Source: Hydractinia symbiolongicarpus (taxonomy: Eukaryota > Cnidaria > Hydrozoa > Anthoathecata > Hydractiniidae). Taken from it: DNA of 60,000 nt. The stretch lies in assembly GCF_029227915.1 (NCBI RefSeq), contig NC_079879.1, positions 18,540,001 to 18,600,000 on the forward strand, read 5' to 3'. How positions within the stretch are numbered: the stretch's first letter is position 1; every line of letters begins with the position of its first letter. Shown one piece after another: positions 57,301 to 60,000 of the stretch. The position numbers and the translations under genes are program-made. The notes under the pieces were generated by a model. The model was not told where the DNA came from and ran no database searches. It saw only the letters and a list, made by a program, of their open reading frames with translations.

Positions 57301-58869
57301 AGGTGTTGATGAAGAGGACGTAATTTACGATGACGAACATTGGCATGATCATTGTTTGATCTGCAATCTTTGTAATTGTCGACTCAGCGGTACAAGTTTT
57401 GTCATCAAGGACGACAAGTTTCTTTGTTCTGATTGCTATCAAAAAACAGACGACAAAAGGTGCGGTAAATGTGGCAAGGGATTCGAACCTGGCGCTAAAA
57501 GGTAAAACGAATAAAGTGATATAAAAATTTGTGACTCGATTTGTATAGCATGCATTTTTGTTATGAAAAAGTTCATGTTTAATTCATAAGCAAGTAAAAA
57601 GTCGAGCTGGGATATGCTTGTGCAAAAAATACTTAGAACAGTCAGGCGTAGAGTATGTTCATATTATGTTTATTGTGGATATATATTTAAAACTGGCTTT
57701 TCTAAAAAACTTCTTGTGCATTTTCTGTTAGTTTAAACACACGAAAACCCTAATCAACGTCATAGCGTGCTTATTTCGCTTGAAGGGCAGAAAATCTATA
57801 GAATTTATAATTTTAAGGACTTAATAGTCATCAAATTAATAGTGTTCAAAAACAGGAAAAAGTATTTAAGTTTAAAAATTTAATTTGGCAAAATGACTGA
57901 TTACCCTGTCATAATACAGTTAATACAGTAAAGCGGGCACCGTCTACAGCGGAAGGGTTTAACTGGCGGGCAATAGAGCTTCGAATGGATAAATCTTAGA
58001 TAAACTCTTAGGTAAAGTCAATAGTTTTACAATTTTTTATTTAAAAAAGTTTACAACTTTCATTTACATTATGAAAACTTAATGTATATTTTTTTTTGCC
58101 CATTCAAAAGTCGTCGACCAAAAGAGAAGTAAATCTTTCATTATCTATTTTTTATTTATTAAAAAAACTTTTTTTTTTGTCAAGATTCTGCCTAACAGTA
58201 TATGTTTTAAAAAAAAGCGGACATCTCTATAAAGCAGAAATTTTTTTTGCACTGATGGTGTCTTCTTTGAGAGATTCAACTGTATCAATAAATAATTTCA
58301 ATGCCGTATTTCTTATCTCGTGGCTCTCTCAAAGTCGATATGCTTTGAATGGAGTGTTTTAAACGTTCGCGTTCACTTTCAGATTGGAGTTGAAAGGTGA
58401 ATACTGGCACGACTCTTGCTTCGTTTGCGACGTTTGCAAGGATCCAATCACATCAAAACGCTTCATCCATCATGAAGGGCAACAGGTCTGCTGTCCTTGC
58501 TTCGATGCAAATTTTGCGAAGCGTTGTGAGAAATGTAAAGAAATCCTACGGGAGGGTGGGGTGGCCTGCGGTGGAGCATTTTATCATCGCAATTGTTTCG
58601 CTTGTGAAAACTGCAACACATCGATTGCTAATCAAGCTTTCCAGCAAAAAGACGGCAAGCGTTACTGTACTCCTTGCTATAAAGATATGTACGCGAAAGT
58701 GTGCTCAGCGTGTGGCGATTACATCGTAAATGGCGAATTCTACACAGTTGATACTGACAACTGGCATAAAGATTGCTTCCGATGTGAAAACTGCAAAGAA
58801 ATTCTCGTACAGCAGTCATTCGCGCAAGAGAATGGAAAAATAAAACTGATTTGCGAAAAATGCTCATAG
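39343..58869 (+). CDS. Limpet-type PET and six-LIM protein (long isoform)
   Basis: Exons: 39343-39492, 40194-40270, 55424-55601, 56121-56351, 56455-56670, 56752-56938, 57303-57501, 58383-58869. All phases match and give 574 residues. An acidic Ser-rich leader is followed by a PET domain at about 60-190, starting CLNCKECSGLSYHKWR and continuing KTCTNCSCDRDEHE, with EYLWVPPG inside and KYHNKQLMRQIP towards its end. Six LIM zinc-binding domains follow at about 213-275, 279-338, 340-400, 403-460, 463-520 and 522-574, each with CxxC ... WH/HxxC ... CxxC ... CxxC/H spacing. Testin and Prickle have PET plus three LIMs; PET plus six matches Drosophila Limpet and relates to the FHL family, whose members are adaptors at the cytoskeleton and in transcription. 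Intron 2 is about 15 kb and full of transposons. The link across it rests on PET continuity and exact phase. Confidence 0.9.
39892..39920. repeat. Near-perfect palindrome
   Basis: AACCAAAATGTTTT and its inverse AAAACATTTTGGTT lie one base apart, in Limpet intron 1. It could form a cruciform or hairpin. No associated element is visible. Confidence 0.8.
41545..41599 (+). ncRNA. Long-stem hairpin, microRNA-like candidate
   Basis: A roughly 22-bp arm starting CTTTCACATTATGG pairs with an arm ending CCATAATGAAAG. There is one 2-base bulge, one T/C difference (a G:U pair in RNA) and a 9-base loop. The size is at the short end for an animal microRNA precursor. It could equally be a tiny inverted-repeat transposon remnant. 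It lies in Limpet intron 2, sense orientation. Confidence 0.3.
42043..44243 (-). mobile_element. piggyBac-like element remnant
   Basis: A 15-base inverted repeat (TAAAGGAGAACTAAC at 42043, inverse ending at 44243) brackets the region holding the piggyBac-type coding relic. TTAA is found at the right end and CTAA at the left. Internal copies of TTAGTTCTCC also occur (about 42137). A competing left end is TTAACCCCTTAAGCG at 42652, which looks more like a classical piggyBac terminus but has no visible partner. The boundaries are therefore uncertain. Confidence 0.4.
43136..43788 (-). pseudogene. piggyBac-type transposase relic, central domain deleted
   Basis: Minus strand. The frame at 43788-43507 encodes an acidic Ser/Asp-rich N-terminus (FDSDSDSELSSLSEDSSSDE), as in piggyBac transposases. 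The frame at 43360-43136 encodes the end of the protein: GRPSLFGDTFQLVEQHF, then a basic linker and a zinc-ribbon-like end (KESRYECLCCDVGL). Only about 150 bp separate them, so the DDE catalytic core of several hundred residues is missing. The first Cys of the ribbon appears replaced by Arg. It cannot encode an active enzyme but could still be a mobilisable or domesticated fragment. Confidence 0.55.
44304..45790 (-). mobile_element. RTE-like LINE, copy 2, most complete
   Basis: Minus strand. It contains an open frame of 432 codons (45816-44518) beginning just before NYRGLKLVDQ. Reverse-transcriptase blocks in order: QFGFVPGCGTTDA, FAFVDLEKAFDRVPR, HQGSVLSPLLF, YADDLVLIAES and KVNTAKSKVM. A C4HC3 PHD-type finger follows (CGVC ... 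CQTC ... HWVHKKC ... CKRC), then FCYLGDMLGSEGG, LYGSETWAVK and LNWLGHLERM. A frameshift near 44530 throws the last part (GRPRKTW region) out of frame. The endonuclease domain and 5' half are absent, as in target-primed truncation. The tail (ATG)n reads CATCAT at 44304. It lies antisense in Limpet intron 2. Confidence 0.92.
45791..46276. other. Spacer between LINE copies 2 and 3
   Basis: No gene seen. The two inward ends of oppositely oriented LINE copies flank this segment. GTCGCCGGTGACATGC and GCTTGTCACCGGCAC near 46135-46175 form an imperfect inverted repeat around GGTGACA/TGTCACC. Confidence 0.4.
46277..47492 (+). mobile_element. RTE-like LINE, copy 3, 5'-truncated
   Basis: It begins at the MRKLGVDEW block after motif A. 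The frame stays open for 289 codons (46284-47153) through HQGSVLSPLLF, LLYADDLVL, the PHD-type finger (CGVC ... CQTC ... HWVHKKC ... CKCC) and LYGSETWAVK. A two-base loss near 47117 then shifts the frame. The 3' end GTTAAGCCGAGAATG plus (ATG)n matches the other copies. Confidence 0.92.
47493..50867. other. Limpet intron 2, no gene recognised
   Basis: AT-rich, with short frames of chance appearance such as the Lys-rich frame at 48358-48573. No repeat boundary or domain can be named. Confidence 0.45.
50868..51410 (+). mobile_element. RTE-like LINE, copy 4, short with internal deletion
   Basis: It starts at the FVLVLEAL block, carries LLYANDLVLIAE (D to N in the catalytic YADD) and has lost several codons after it. 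The zinc finger has lost its first half through a short deletion. It jumps from SEGGV directly to the 3' end (AACACCATGCTAGCATG ... (ATG)n), so about 0.7 kb of the C-terminal region is missing. Clearly dead. Confidence 0.88.
51411..54184. other. End of Limpet intron 2 / candidate internal promoter region
   Basis: AT-rich sequence without recognised genes. The last several hundred bases before 54185 should hold the promoter and 5' UTR of the alternative Limpet transcript, if that exon is a first exon. No specific motif is called. Confidence 0.4.
54185..54528 (+). CDS. Alternative first coding exon of the Limpet gene
   Basis: An open exon starting at ATG 54185 (or 54212, in better context AAGATGG) encodes about 114 residues and ends ...SGSGACTR at a donor, CAAG|GTAAAA. 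Its phase (two bases of the Arg codon) is identical to that of the exon ending at 40270, so both join the exon at 55424. The leader has a Pro/Lys/Arg-rich motif, RRKAPPKPPRSSRS (a possible SH3 ligand), and a Ser-rich tail. Joined to the six common exons it predicts 613 residues. This isoform would lack the first PET segment (CLNCKECSGLSYHKWR) and so have an incomplete PET domain. No acceptor is evident upstream of the ATG, favouring a separate promoter. Confidence 0.7.
54529..55423 (+). other. Limpet intron before the first common exon
   Basis: AT-rich intron ending TTTAG at 55423. No gene or element recognised. Confidence 0.6.
57502..58382 (+). other. Limpet last intron
   Basis: 881 bp of intron between LIM-coding exons. 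The 88-codon frame at 58096-58362 ends just before the acceptor and shows no LIM or other motif, so I regard it as chance. Confidence 0.6.
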
Positions 58870-60000
58870 AGAAAGGTATTGAATGATCAGGTTAAATATG
58901 GATTTATACCGAAAACAAAACGTGTAGGAATGTACAGTTGGATTCGAATGTTGAATTCGAATAATCATGCGACATGGACACAAGAAAAACACGTGCTGGC
59001 GAGGAAAACAAATTAGGGCAAAGCAAGTTTTTAACTCTCTCACGCCTCAGTTTTTGTGGCGCGTTAACCAGTATTCGTTATAAATCACCTTGTTCCATGT
59101 TTCTAACCTAGTACATGTATATTTAGATTCGCACTTTTTTCGTACAAATTTAAATGATTTTTAACGCACATTTTTTTCATGTAATACGTGTTCCCTTATT
59201 TTTGCACTATCTTCCGTAGATGACGTGATAGGAACGTGCAGGTTTGTAATTAGGAAATTTCTACTTTTTTAGATGTTTTAGTTTATAATTTTGTATTAGT
59301 ATTTTTATCGCATATCGTGTCAATTGCACTATGTAAAATAGATCTGTTCTCATTCGTTGAAGTGGATCACATTACGCTATACCAAAAGTAGTACAAGGAG
59401 AAGAATTTTGTAAACTTCCACTGGTTGTTTCGTCAAGAAATTTTTAATATAAATCCCAAATTACGTATTTTTACAAGCTAGCTTTAACTGGCGTTTAATC
59501 TTTATAAGGATCATATTTTAGGTGTTTGACTAGAGTGGTTTAACAGTAATATTTGTAAATCACCCGCATGACCCAGCATTAGAAAGACGAATCGTACCCC
59601 TTAACGCTGTCCTTTATTTTTTTACTGTTAAACTCAAAATACATCTTCTTTTCTCCCAACAGATTTCCTAATTTGTATTGCGTCAATCAATTACGTCTCA
59701 AAGTCGTTTCAAAGCTTTCAAAGGCGTATCAGGACGGTCATTTCAATATGTAATTTATACAATGCTTTCATTATAATATGACACTTTATGTAAATAAGTT
59801 TTGATATAAACCAACACTATCTTTCATTTTACGTAGTATTGCCACCCCACCCCCCCTCCAATTTATTTACACTAGACAACCTCTTTCCCAGGGATTCTCA
59901 TCTTTTCGATATTAAGGCGATGGCGAAGTAAGCGATAGTAATTCTGACATCAAGCGACAAGATCTGGGAATAAGGAGGTTTATTAAAACTACATACGTTT
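58870..60000 (+). other. Limpet 3' flank
   Basis: It follows the TAG at 58867-58869. AT-rich, no further gene visible to the window end. A C-rich tract, CCACCCCACCCCCCCTCC, lies at about 59843. No canonical AATAAA was found close to the stop, so the 3' UTR end is undefined. Confidence 0.45.

Noticed and set aside
56455-58869. Calling the LIM gene testin or prickle
   Set aside because: Those have three LIM domains after PET. Six are encoded here, matching the Limpet architecture.

Overview
This is a eukaryotic genomic window, AT-rich and intron-rich, with GT-AG introns and no operons. It most likely comes from an early-branching invertebrate. A cnidarian, possibly a hydrozoan, is my best guess from base composition, gene content and repeat types, but the sequence alone does not prove it. 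Three multi-exon genes can be reconstructed, all on the + strand.

(1) Positions 9244-16373 hold a p90 ribosomal S6 kinase (RSK/RPS6KA) with both kinase domains. Twenty exons join in frame, and a short upstream exon at 1314-1352 may carry the initiator Met. (2) Positions 22286-35026 hold a nine-exon gene for a 905-residue protein. It has one pleckstrin-homology (PH) domain, resembling those of CNK/IPCEF proteins, and a very long acidic, probably disordered tail encoded by one large last exon. (3) Positions 39343-58869 hold a Limpet-type gene (PET domain plus six LIM domains). Two first-exon routes splice into the same third exon. The upstream route (39343, 40194) supplies the front of PET. The internal route (54185) replaces it with a Ser- and Pro-rich leader.

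The remaining sequence is introns and intergenic DNA with many mobile-element relics. There are four 5'-truncated copies of one RTE-like LINE family, with a PHD-type zinc finger inside the reverse-transcriptase ORF. Seven short Helitron-like non-autonomous elements are present, several joined head to tail. There is also a Harbinger-like MITE with a TAA target duplication, a second MITE, and a piggyBac-like transposase relic. Simple repeats include a 28-bp minisatellite, a long ATG/GTG-type microsatellite and a TA tract.

Layout: 1-9243, putative RSK first exon and long first intron; 9244-16373, RSK; 16374-22285, intergenic; 22286-35026, PH gene, whose second intron (6.1 kb) holds a MITE and LINE copy 1; 35027-39342, intergenic and repeat-dense; 39343-58869, Limpet, whose 15-kb second intron holds LINE copies 2-4 and the piggyBac relic; 58870-60000, 3' flank. 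RSK acts downstream of ERK, CNK-like PH proteins act in the same broad signalling area, and Limpet/FHL proteins are LIM scaffolds. I see no evidence that their adjacency is functional.
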